Part shown: positions 16,201 through 23,010 of the stretch, in pieces
Layout: each line of letters starts with the position of its first letter
Position numbering within the stretch: position 1 is the stretch's first letter
Source: Thermotogaceae bacterium
Lineage (GTDB): Bacteria; Thermotogota; Thermotogae; Thermotogales; Thermotogaceae
DNA: 44,489 bases
Reading direction: 5' to 3'
Assembly (NCBI GenBank): GCA_026993805.1
Contig: JALWSA010000050.1
Span: 1-44,489, forward strand
Translations under genes and position numbers: made by a program
Notes under the pieces: model-generated
What the model saw: the letters and a program-made list of their open reading frames with translations, nothing else
Databases searched by the model: none
Told to the model about the DNA's origin: nothing

Positions 16201-16757
16201 TCTATAGCTCGAAGATTCGCTTCAACTCTCTCTAACTTTTGCATCGTCTCTTTTTTCTTTTCCCTGAAAGCGGCCGTTCCCGCAGCTTCCTCGAAAAGGT
16301 TTCTGAGTTCTTTTGATGAAGAGCTAACTATTCTTTCCACCTGGCCCTGAGCAATTACAGAGTAAAAATCTTTTCCAACGCCCGTGCCAGCGAATAGATC
16401 CTTTATATCCTTCAAACGGGAGGGCTTTCTATTTATGAGAAAAGTGTTTTTTCCTTCTCTCGTAAGCTCTCTTGCAACCGTGAGAAATGCGCCGTCCTCC
16501 GTTTCGAAGGTGAGTTCTACAAAGGCTTTTCTTGAGGGCGGAAGATTTTCGGAGCCAGCGAATATCAGGTCGTACTTTTCATCTGCGCGTAGATTTTTCA
16601 GTGACTGCTGACCGAAGAGCCATTTTATGGCGTCCATTATGTTCGATTTTCCAGATCCGTTGGGCCCCACAATTGCAGTTATTCCGTCTGATATGGTGAG
16701 CTCCACCGGATCCGCAAAAGATTTAAATCCCTGAATGAATATTTTCCTCAGCTTCAT
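13248..16757 (-). CDS. smc: Chromosome segregation protein SMC
   Basis: Structural maintenance of chromosomes ATPase, 1169 residues. The head carries Walker A GPNGSGKSN (residues 33-41) and, at the other end, the signature LSGGEKALVAIALLFSF with Walker B FYVLDEVDGPLDDYN; most bacterial SMCs have DEVDAALDD, so the Gly-Pro is a small variation. Two long coiled-coil arms surround the hinge near residues 500-650 (YDVVANIIEIEEGTEQAIG ... GDYGRATFLPLDML). It compacts and orients newly replicated chromosomes together with ScpA and ScpB, whose genes are not in this window. ATG at 16757 follows GAGGTGG. A longer frame to 16841 covers the promoter and is discarded. Confidence 0.98.
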   Translation of the reverse strand: MKLRKIFIQGFKSFADPVELTISDGITAIVGPNGSGKSNIMDAIKWLFGQQSLKNLRADEKYDLIFAGSENLPPSRKAFVELTFETEDGAFLTVARELTREGKNTFLINRKPSRLKDIKDLFAGTGVGKDFYSVIAQGQVERIVSSSSKELRNLFEEAAGTAAFREKKKETMQKLERVEANLRAIDQVIYERGKLMQSLYLKAKRAERYLEYSAKLKEVKKLYYGNLIIRQKEKIEGMERELEEKRESLRNLRKEMAQVESRWSSLRTEMEEMDKKLSSFTKMLEDFDKRKKQLLDLKNLYHQRLSKVEGEYIRVATEISSKKEELERLKKRKEEISAILKGITSEKKDLESKVEGLERKKEEISSRLSEREKKALEIREKIGAAEKEIMKLNSELARLDDNVKDMASRLEFIEEQLLEKRERLKDIEREIESLTSTLEAATKREKELLQELNVLIQRREEIRSKRENILSEMNELLRKKSEIEGHINSLRHLIEEYAGFSQAVRAIFKNKERFEGLYDVVANIIEIEEGTEQAIGALLGGAMQNVVVKSAEVAKQIIEFLKEGDYGRATFLPLDMLQASVPQAGQVKNHPGFVGLAADLVRVPEGFEVLPSYLFGNDIVVRTLDDAIEIKRKYKVKGRIATLEGDIISSRGAITGGSVKKYEDPILGRKTKLKALEEEKAAISDHLKELESELKVVEEQIREIQKQEDEVRELLSEATTKASSTKRVLQELLKTSEELRNDVDSLEKLKVNYTAKIAGAEARMDNIRHELGEKRAFVKRLEGELERFSKESDEIREELEKVSMKLIDLGTKLAETKQKEESYKREMEENLRREEQIRKELAELKGKEAELQKSIKEVEEQLKENEEQLKAISTELEELFSSMNLHHEDKTKLLEEVQKLEKTLSDLKEKREEIVENIHSLELDLQDAKNALSRYEEELPEGAEDVTVVNDEELRRLEEEKDSLLSKLKRIGSVDLDSVEEYKRVEKDYNELLEQREDLLQAKKKLKDIMKKTEEEAKNRFLEVFNKVNENFSKYISQLFFGGEGRIRMISEENVLESELEIVVKKPGRKIQKLQLLSGGEKALVAIALLFSFLSVNPSPFYVLDEVDGPLDDYNAERFAKFLRHFSKDAQFIVITHNKIVMEAADVLHGITMTDGVSLVIPVQMLQTG

Positions 16758-16790
16758 ACCGCCACCTCGTGTGAGTTTTTCTTTGATTAC

Positions 16791-16818
16791 ATTATATTTT
16801 ACTTTAAAAATAACACAA
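16791..16818 (-). promoter_or_regulatory. Promoter of smc
   Basis: Minus strand TTGTGT (16818-16813), 16-base spacer, TATAAT (16796-16791), about 35 bases before the smc ATG. Confidence 0.7.
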
Positions 16819-16956
16819 GATCCCAAAAGCTCATGCTTCATAACGTCTTGTTGTGAAATCCTACCGATTTATTTGGTTATTATATGACTTGCCAGGTAAA
16901 AAACATGGCATTGATGCAGCCCCGAGTTGGTTTTTCAGCATCCCACTTTTCAGGTG

Positions 16957-16985
16957 TTGACTCTTTTGTCATAACGTATTATCAT
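16957..16985 (+). promoter_or_regulatory. Promoter of the ArsR/SPW operon
   Basis: TTGACT (16957-16962), 17-base spacer, TATCAT (16980-16985). It ends inside the ArsR-type operator, as expected of a repressible promoter. Confidence 0.75.
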
Positions 16986-17003
16986 ATGAACGAATATTCA
17001 TAT
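16984..17003. promoter_or_regulatory. Probable ArsR-family operator
   Basis: Perfect inverted repeat ATATGAA, six bases, TTCATAT. The TGAA-N6-TTCA arrangement resembles SmtB/ArsR-family operators, and it overlaps the -10 box and start of the promoter ahead of an ArsR-type gene, so autoregulation is likely. Confidence 0.72.
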
Positions 17004-17026
17004 ATACATATTGAGAGGTGTTTGTG

Positions 17027-17392
17027 ATGGTTGGCGAAGGAGCCGGTATGGAAAATGAATTCGATCTTGGAAGGTTCGCGTGTAAGGAATGGATTGAGAA
17101 GAATCACGAAACCGTGAAGGAACTTTCCAAGTTCTTTTCAGTTTTCTCGAATCCTACAAGGCTGAGCATTCTGCTTCTGCTTACGAAGAGAGATATGTGC
17201 GTTGGTAGGATTGCGGCGGCGTTGGGGATGGACCAGTCTACGATTTCAGCGCAACTTCGAATACTGAGGCATTTGAACCTCGTAAAGACAAAACGACACG
17301 GGAAGTACATAAGATATGCACTCGACAACAAGCACGTAAAGAATGTTTTGAAAGAAGGCTTTAAGCATGTAATGAAGAAACCCCACATTTGA
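17027..17392 (+). CDS. ArsR/SmtB-family transcriptional regulator
   Basis: Winged-helix repressor of 121 residues. The region FSVFSNPTRLSILLLLTKRDM is the ArsR entry helix, the recognition helix is MDQSTISAQLRILRHLNLV and the wing KTKRHGKYIRYAL. Classical metal sensors have an ELCVCDL metal site in helix 3; here the equivalent DMCVGRIA keeps one Cys only, and one other Cys sits near the N-terminus (RFACKEW), so the ligand may be something other than a metal, or metal is bound across the dimer. ATG at 17027 has AGAGGTG seven bases upstream. It is first in a two-gene operon with the SPW-like membrane protein 15 bases downstream. Confidence 0.92.
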   Translation: MVGEGAGMENEFDLGRFACKEWIEKNHETVKELSKFFSVFSNPTRLSILLLLTKRDMCVGRIAAALGMDQSTISAQLRILRHLNLVKTKRHGKYIRYALDNKHVKNVLKEGFKHVMKKPHI

Positions 17393-17407
17393 AAGGGAGG
17401 TGATTTT

Positions 17408-17725
17408 ATGGGTTGGAAAGGTTGGACTGCTCTTATTTTCTCAATCTGGCTGATCGTTGCATCATTGATCCCTGGTATAGTGGGCAGCAAAGGTGCCAAT
17501 CTTGCAGACTTTCTCATAGTAGGAATAGTCCTTTTAGTTGCGGGAATATTTATGCTCGGCACTTCGAAGGTAGGTGGCTGGATCGAGCTCCTTCTGGGCA
17601 TCTGGCTGATCATCGCAGCATTCATACCGGCGATAACCGGCTCCAAGGGTGCGGCTATAACAAACGGAATTGTAGTCGGTATTCTCGGGCTGATCTTTGC
17701 ATTCTTTGACAGAAGGAGAGCATGA
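17408..17725 (+). CDS. SPW-repeat-like small membrane protein
   Basis: 105 residues, almost entirely four membrane helices, made of two similar halves: WTALIFSIWLIVASLIPGI and WIELLLGIWLIIAAFIPAI, each followed by a GSKGA turn and a second hydrophobic helix. The pattern (W, then a helix ending G/S-x-WLI, then a P) matches the SPW repeat family of small bacterial membrane proteins of unknown function. The ribosome site GGGAGGTGA is strong. It is co-transcribed with the ArsR-type regulator, which probably controls it; no transporter or enzyme motif is visible. A strong terminator follows. Confidence 0.75.
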   Translation: MGWKGWTALIFSIWLIVASLIPGIVGSKGANLADFLIVGIVLLVAGIFMLGTSKVGGWIELLLGIWLIIAAFIPAITGSKGAAITNGIVVGILGLIFAFFDRRRA

Positions 17726-17728
17726 AAG

Positions 17729-17750
17729 AAGGGGGCCATCTGGCCCCCTT
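17729..17750. terminator. Bidirectional terminator between SPW-like gene and alpha-mannosidase
   Basis: Stem AAGGGGGCCA (17729-17738) / TGGCCCCCTT (17741-17750) with a minimal TC loop (the inner A-T pair probably opens), T-rich on the plus side (TTTGATTTT) and a short T-rich tract on the minus side. It lies between convergent genes. Confidence 0.85.
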
Positions 17751-17756
17751 TGATTT

Positions 17757-20700
17757 TCAAACTGGTTTCAAGAGCAGTGTATAGATTTTGAACGGCCTGT
17801 AGTCTAATTCAAGTTCGTCCGAAGTAGTGATCTTTCCCAGGTTGTCTTCCAGTATGTTGGATCTGTGAATTTCGAACCTTCTCCAGAGCTTTACCTTCGC
17901 TCTGCCTGACCTTCCGGCAACTTCCACGAATCTCAAAACCATTCCTTCCTTCGATCTTTTCAGTGCGAGAATCTTGAAGAGCCCGCCGAGCAGCTCAAGT
18001 TTGGGAATATTCAGCTTTCCTTCGAGCACAAGAAGACCGCCCGAAAACCTTATGGAAGCCTTTATCACATCTTCGACATTTCCGCCATGCGGAAAGATTC
18101 CCAGCTTGAAGAAATGCATCCCTTCGTCCGCGTAAAAGTCCGGGAATATCCCTGCTTTTATAAGAGAAATCCCGACCTTGCTGGCGTTCACGCTGCAGCC
18201 GTATTTGCTGTCGTTCAAAATCGCAACTCCAAAGCCGTTTTCAGAAAGCGAGACCCACATGTGCATCGGGACTTCGAACCTTGCCATTTCGTACTTCGTG
18301 TTGCGCGTCGTGGGTCTTTCAACATACCCGCCATCTACATCAAAAAGTGCTTTCCTTGTCAAAACATCGATGTCAAACACCTTCTTTAGAATGACTCTTC
18401 TCGTGTTCCACTTGACTTCGTACGCGATCTCCAAAATATCGGAATCGCCTTCAAGGATTATGCATTCATGAATTTCCGATCTTTCGTATCTGTAAGAAAC
18501 TGTGGCGAATTGTCTTGAAGGTTTGTACTCAACTGTATGGAGATAACCTTCCAGCGGAAAACCTTCTTTTTCGGTGTTTATGTCTATATCCCAATTGTCC
18601 CAGTAATAGGGGATGTTCTTGTAAATCCAAAGCCTTGGCGGCTTTTTGAAGAGATTTCGGCCGTACTTTTTCGAAAAGACTTCAAAACTACCGTTCCTAT
18701 ACACAGTCACCCTGAGATGCTTGTTTTCAAGGACAACGGGACCCATGATATCTGTTTGACCCAAAGGCGGCTGGATATCCATGATGCCTTCGACGGGAAT
18801 GGCCACACTCTCAAAAGGACCGATCTTTTTGGGAATCTTGTAGAGATACCCTTCAACGCCATACTTGGGACGGAGCTTCTTTTCCCCGTATCTCAAAAGA
18901 AACGGCCGGTCAAGGAAAAATCTCAAGTTCATGGGGATGTTGTACGGATTGAAAACCGTTATGAAGCCTTCGGCCTTTTCGGCACTCTTCTTGGCCACTT
19001 CTTCCATCTTTTCCTTCGCCCACCTAATCACACTTTCGAGCTCTCTTTCGGTATCTTCCACCACTTTTCTTATCGATGTCCCAGGAAGGATATCGTGGAA
19101 TTCGTTTCTGAGAACGGCTTTCCACTTCTCGTCTATCTCGTCCTGTATATCCTGACCAAGAAGGGTGGAGACCAGCTCAAGGTTTCTCAAGGCTATCTCT
19201 GCCTGTCTGTGGAGCGCCTTTATCCTTGACTGGGAAGTGTATGTTCCCCTATGAAGTTCAAGATAAAGCTCACCATCCCACACAGGAAGTTCTTTCTCCG
19301 AGACAGCCTTTTTTAGCTCCTTCGCGAACCCTTCAACCGTTGAAATTTTGAGCTCCGGAACTTTTGGTAGATCTTTGAAAGAGTATATCTTCCTACACAT
19401 CTCGTCAGACGGCCCGCCGCCACCGTCCCCGTATCCGAAGGAAAGAAGCGCAAACGGTGCGATGTGCTTTTGGCGGTGGTTCTTCCAGGTGGAGAGCAAA
19501 GCGTTTGCGTTTATCTTGCCGTTGTAGCCTTCTTCGGGATTGTTGAAGCTGTAATAGAGAATTTCGCTTCCGTCAAGCCCCTTCCAGATGCAAAGATCGT
19601 ATGGGAACTGTGTGGCTTCGTTCCAGTAAAGCTTCGTGGTCACGAAAAGTTCCATTCCCGCTTCTTTTAAAATCTGCGGGAGAGTATGGGGAAAGCCAAA
19701 CACATCCGGAAGCCAGCACACTTTCGATCTTCTCCCGAAATTCTCCTGGAAAAATCTCTGACCGTAGAGGAATTGCCTTATTAGCGATTCGACCGATGGA
19801 ACGGTCGTATCGGGTTCAACCCACATGCCTCCTATAGGTTCCCAGACTCCTTTTTCCACAGCTTCTTTAATCCTCTCGAAAAGCTCTGGGTCGTTGTTTT
19901 TCACATCCTCGTACATCTGTGCGGACGATTGAGCGAATGTTATTCCGTATTTTTCCATGAGATTCAAAACATTCGAGAAAGTTCTTCTGAGTTTTCTTTT
20001 CGTCTCGCTTACAGGCCAGAGCCAAGCGTAATCTATGTGGGAGTGTCCAACCAGAAAGAGCTTTCCTTCCTTTGGCCAGATCTTTTTGAGTTTGAAGACT
20101 TCCTTTTTGTAGTCTTCAAAATTTTTGAGCAGCTTTTCTTTTTCGGGATATTCGAAGCCGTGAACCAAGGGAAATCCAGCGAAATCCCAAACACTCTTAA
20201 GTTCATTTCTTATCGTGCTGTTGTAGCCGGAAGCTTCTTTATACTCTTCAGTTCTTCTCGGGATGTATACGCCGGCAAGGAAAGATTCCGTGGCTTCTAT
20301 CAATGCCAAGGCGAGCGACTCATCTTCCACCCTTGAAGCAAGATCTATGACAGCTTGCGTGAAATCTATTACGCTCCTTATCTCTTCATCGATCTCAACG
20401 AGATAGGAGTACTCGAAAACTGCGTTCTCCCTATTCCCGAAAAGTCCCCTTGGAACGACCTGAACCTTCACATTGTGCTCTCCACGAGAAAGCCTTCCAA
20501 GCCATAGCTCTTTCTGGAGCGGGTTTATCTGCCCGTAGCTCTTTCCGTCCACTACGACAAGACTTTCCCCGCCAAACCAGGCGAAAAGATAGGTGTTTTT
20601 ATCATATAGGTCTATTTCCGTCTCAAAGACCGCAAAGTTTCCGCTCCATTTGAAAGGCGGGTGTATCGTTCTTTTTTCATAGATCCAGTCCGTTTGATAG

Positions 20701-20783
20701 TGGATTTTCCTATAAACATAGGGTTCAAGCTCTCCAAGCATTCTTTTGAGATGTGCGATTTCGCGATCCTTTTCTCTGTACAC
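17757..20783 (-). CDS. Alpha-mannosidase, glycoside hydrolase family 38
   Basis: 1008-residue retaining alpha-mannosidase, close in length to Thermotoga enzymes. The metal-binding motif HSHIDYAWLWP is at residues 247-257, the nucleophile is probably Asp360 in WLPDVFGFP, and further zinc-region sequence follows (ALLSFGYGDGGGGPS). The N-terminal ~240 residues form the beta-rich region and linker found in bacterial GH38 enzymes, and the C-terminal ~430 residues the beta-sandwich domains. No signal peptide, so it acts in the cytoplasm on imported mannosides. GTG start at 20783 after AAAGGAGGG. It has its own promoter and probably works with sugar importers elsewhere, perhaps the one in this window. 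Confidence 0.96.
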   Translation of the reverse strand: MYREKDREIAHLKRMLGELEPYVYRKIHYQTDWIYEKRTIHPPFKWSGNFAVFETEIDLYDKNTYLFAWFGGESLVVVDGKSYGQINPLQKELWLGRLSRGEHNVKVQVVPRGLFGNRENAVFEYSYLVEIDEEIRSVIDFTQAVIDLASRVEDESLALALIEATESFLAGVYIPRRTEEYKEASGYNSTIRNELKSVWDFAGFPLVHGFEYPEKEKLLKNFEDYKKEVFKLKKIWPKEGKLFLVGHSHIDYAWLWPVSETKRKLRRTFSNVLNLMEKYGITFAQSSAQMYEDVKNNDPELFERIKEAVEKGVWEPIGGMWVEPDTTVPSVESLIRQFLYGQRFFQENFGRRSKVCWLPDVFGFPHTLPQILKEAGMELFVTTKLYWNEATQFPYDLCIWKGLDGSEILYYSFNNPEEGYNGKINANALLSTWKNHRQKHIAPFALLSFGYGDGGGGPSDEMCRKIYSFKDLPKVPELKISTVEGFAKELKKAVSEKELPVWDGELYLELHRGTYTSQSRIKALHRQAEIALRNLELVSTLLGQDIQDEIDEKWKAVLRNEFHDILPGTSIRKVVEDTERELESVIRWAKEKMEEVAKKSAEKAEGFITVFNPYNIPMNLRFFLDRPFLLRYGEKKLRPKYGVEGYLYKIPKKIGPFESVAIPVEGIMDIQPPLGQTDIMGPVVLENKHLRVTVYRNGSFEVFSKKYGRNLFKKPPRLWIYKNIPYYWDNWDIDINTEKEGFPLEGYLHTVEYKPSRQFATVSYRYERSEIHECIILEGDSDILEIAYEVKWNTRRVILKKVFDIDVLTRKALFDVDGGYVERPTTRNTKYEMARFEVPMHMWVSLSENGFGVAILNDSKYGCSVNASKVGISLIKAGIFPDFYADEGMHFFKLGIFPHGGNVEDVIKASIRFSGGLLVLEGKLNIPKLELLGGLFKILALKRSKEGMVLRFVEVAGRSGRAKVKLWRRFEIHRSNILEDNLGKITTSDELELDYRPFKIYTLLLKPV

Positions 20784-20810
20784 TCTGCTCCCTCCTTTCT
20801 TTTGCTTGAC

Positions 20811-20838
20811 TTTATAATATCCTTGGGGGATGGGTCAA
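20811..20838 (-). promoter_or_regulatory. Promoter of the alpha-mannosidase gene
   Basis: Minus strand TTGACC (20838-20833), 16-base spacer, TATAAA (20816-20811). Confidence 0.7.
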
Positions 20839-20886
20839 AGATCGATTTGGGCAGATATAAGGAGTGTGCCGGAAATATTTGGATTG

Positions 20887-20906
20887 ATACAGGTATATAC
20901 AGGTAT
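20887..20906. repeat. Perfect 10-base tandem repeat
   Basis: ATACAGGTAT occurs twice in direct succession between the end of the helicase gene and the mannosidase promoter. The second copy runs into TATAAT (20904-20909) on the plus strand. It may be a regulator site for the mannosidase gene or chance; no matching inverted partner is seen. Confidence 0.6.
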
Positions 20907-20937
20907 AATAAAGGTGGGAGAGATAGAAGGCATGCCT

Positions 20938-22887
20938 TTAAACTTCCCAGAATTCAACAAGGTCTTCTGGGATCCTCTCGATGAAGTCCAGATCCCTTGC
21001 GAACCTTATCGAATTTCCGACATAAGGCATCGCAGTTCCAAGCGCTTGCTTTATTATGTAAAGCCGCTCCTTTGCCCTTGTTATAGCGACATAGAAGAGC
21101 CGTTCTTCTTCATCAAGGTGCCCTTCTTGGATGGCTTTAGCGTTTGGAAGATCTCCCGGATTCACGGAAACGACGAAGACAGTGTTCCATTCGAGTCCTT
21201 TTGCCTGATGTATGGTCGTTAGGGTTACTTTTTCTTTGTCTTCATAAATTTCAGGTGATATCTCTTCTGTCAGGGAGAGGTCTGAAAGAAACCTTTCTAA
21301 ACTGTTGTATCTCGATGCGAGCTCAGAGAGCTTTTCCAGATCTTTTTCCCTTTCATACGCGTCCTCGTATCTCATGAGTAGGTAGTCACTGTAAAAGTGC
21401 GAAAGAACGGTGTTTATCATCTCTTCGGGCGAGCTCATTTCCTTTATTTCAGAGAGAATCTCTTCCATCTTGGAAAGGGTCGTTTTTCGTGAAGCCCTGA
21501 CTTGTTTTATCGCTTCTGTGTAATCAAGGCCAGAATCCACGTATTTTGAAGCTAACTGTGCAAGCTTCGATGCTGTACGGTCTCCGACTCCTTCGAAGAG
21601 CTTCGCAGCTCTAACCCATGAAACGACATCCTTGGGGTTTTGAACGATTCTAAGGAATGCGAGAACGTCCTTTATATGAGCGAGCTCCAAGAAGCTCCTG
21701 CCAGCCAGAACTCTGAAAGGTATCGATCTTGCCGAAAGGTCGAGCTGTATATCCAAACTCATGTAGTTTGACCTGTAAAGAACGGCGATCTCTCTTGGTG
21801 GGACTCCTTCTTCTAAGAGCTCTTCTATTCTCTGGCCGACGAACATCGCCTGATCCCTTGAGTCCATCGTCGTGACGACGACGGGCTTCACTCCACCTTC
21901 CCTTGTAGCTCTTAATATCTTTGGAACTGCGGATCTTGGAAGTAGCGCATTGACAAGTTTGACGATATTTCCGGTGCTTCTGTAGTTAGTCTGTATCTTG
22001 AATACCTTTGTTCCTTCTATTTTCATGAAATCCATGACGTTTTCGAATCTTGCACCCCTGAAAGAGTAAATGCTCTGTGCGTCATCCCCAACTACGAATA
22101 TATTTCCATGGACCTTTGCAAGCTCTTCTACTATGTAATACTGCACGATGTTGGTATCCTGAAACTCATCCACGAGTATCCACTCGAACCTTTCAGAAAG
22201 TCGTTCAGCGATCTTGGGATATTCTTTCAATAGTCTCAAGAAATTCACCAAAAGGTCGTCATAATCCATAGTGTTCTGCTTTTTCTTTTCCAGATTATAC
22301 TCGGCGAATATCTCGGCTATGATGGAGGATATTTCCATGAAATAAGGCGCCAGATCCTTCAGGGCTTTTTCAAAGTTGGATAGGGTGTTCATCATGTATG
22401 AGTGTATGTGAAGGAGCAAGCCTTCCTTGGGAATATTTTTTCTCAGCTCTTTTGGAAGCCGCTCAAGAACGATTGCTCTTGCATGTTTCATCATCGTCTT
22501 TGAGTCGTCCCTGTCTAGTATGGTGTAGTTGCTCTCATAGCCCAGCCTTGTTGCGTATTTTCTCAAAAACAGGTTGCATACGCTGTGAAATGTTCCCGCA
22601 ACCATTTCTTCTAAATCCCTGCCAGTTGCCACCTTTGCCCTTTCTATCATCTCTTTCGCCGCTGCCCTTGTGAATGTCACGAGCATTATCCGACTTGGCG
22701 GCACTCCCTGAGAAATAAGATGGACGATTTTGTAAGTAACAACACGCGTTTTGCCCGAACCAGGCCCTGCGATAACTATGGACCTGCCGCTCGAGTTCAC
22801 AACGGCGTTCTGCTGCTCATTGTCAAGATCGGTGAAGATCTTCTGCGGCACCGGCCTCGGCTTTAGCACATACTTTTTCTTCTCCAA
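20938..22887 (-). CDS. UvrD/PcrA-type superfamily 1 DNA helicase
   Basis: ATP-dependent 3'-5' DNA helicase, about 649 residues. The SF1A motifs appear in order: Q-motif LDNEQQNAV, Walker A AGPGSGKTRV, motif II VDEFQDTN, motif III DDAQSIYSFRGA, motif IV QTNYRST, motif V TTIHQAKGLEW and motif VI YVAITRAKERL. It acts in repair and in clearing replication-blocking complexes. TTG at 22887 is proposed as the start: it follows GCGGGGGTG and lies downstream of the promoter, whereas ATG at 22917 would sit upstream of the transcription start and lacks a ribosome site. The C-terminus is short; a PcrA C-terminal tail was not recognised. Confidence 0.95.
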   Translation of the reverse strand: MEKKKYVLKPRPVPQKIFTDLDNEQQNAVVNSSGRSIVIAGPGSGKTRVVTYKIVHLISQGVPPSRIMLVTFTRAAAKEMIERAKVATGRDLEEMVAGTFHSVCNLFLRKYATRLGYESNYTILDRDDSKTMMKHARAIVLERLPKELRKNIPKEGLLLHIHSYMMNTLSNFEKALKDLAPYFMEISSIIAEIFAEYNLEKKKQNTMDYDDLLVNFLRLLKEYPKIAERLSERFEWILVDEFQDTNIVQYYIVEELAKVHGNIFVVGDDAQSIYSFRGARFENVMDFMKIEGTKVFKIQTNYRSTGNIVKLVNALLPRSAVPKILRATREGGVKPVVVTTMDSRDQAMFVGQRIEELLEEGVPPREIAVLYRSNYMSLDIQLDLSARSIPFRVLAGRSFLELAHIKDVLAFLRIVQNPKDVVSWVRAAKLFEGVGDRTASKLAQLASKYVDSGLDYTEAIKQVRASRKTTLSKMEEILSEIKEMSSPEEMINTVLSHFYSDYLLMRYEDAYEREKDLEKLSELASRYNSLERFLSDLSLTEEISPEIYEDKEKVTLTTIHQAKGLEWNTVFVVSVNPGDLPNAKAIQEGHLDEEERLFYVAITRAKERLYIIKQALGTAMPYVGNSIRFARDLDFIERIPEDLVEFWEV

Positions 22888-22907
22888 GTCAACACCCCCG
22901 CAAGGGA

Positions 22908-22936
22908 ATTGTAGCATCGCAAGGCAGTGTGGACCA
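22908..22936 (-). promoter_or_regulatory. Possible promoter of the helicase gene
   Basis: Minus strand TGGTCC (22936-22931), 17 bases, TACAAT (22913-22908). The -35 is weak. If right, it excludes ATG 22917 as start codon. Confidence 0.5.
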
Positions 22937-22954
22937 GTTGGAATACGATGTGAT

Positions 22955-22990
22955 CACAAAAACAAAGGTGAGCCACAAAGGCTCACCTTT
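22955..22990 (-). terminator. Terminator of the repeat lipoprotein gene
   Basis: Eleven-base perfect stem AAAGGTGAGCC / GGCTCACCTTT (22964-22974 and 22980-22990), five-base loop, followed on the minus strand by GTTTTTGTG. It ends the lipoprotein transcript ahead of the helicase promoter. Confidence 0.88.
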
Positions 22991-23010
22991 CAGGGCAGGA
23001 AAGTGATTTT

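Noticed and set aside
16842-17026. Possible RNA gene or mobile element remnant between smc and the ArsR gene
   Set aside because: Apart from the promoters and the operator, no cloverleaf, repeat or frame with a ribosome site was seen.
18537-19229. Plus-strand frame of 230 codons opposite alpha-mannosidase
   Set aside because: The GH38 gene on the minus strand is certain; no ribosome site or domain in the plus frame.
20932-21222. Possible 96-residue protein antisense to the helicase 3' end
   Set aside because: Although a ribosome site-like sequence and a TATAAT precede it, the composition is that of a shadow frame over conserved helicase motifs. Kept only as a possible antisense transcript.
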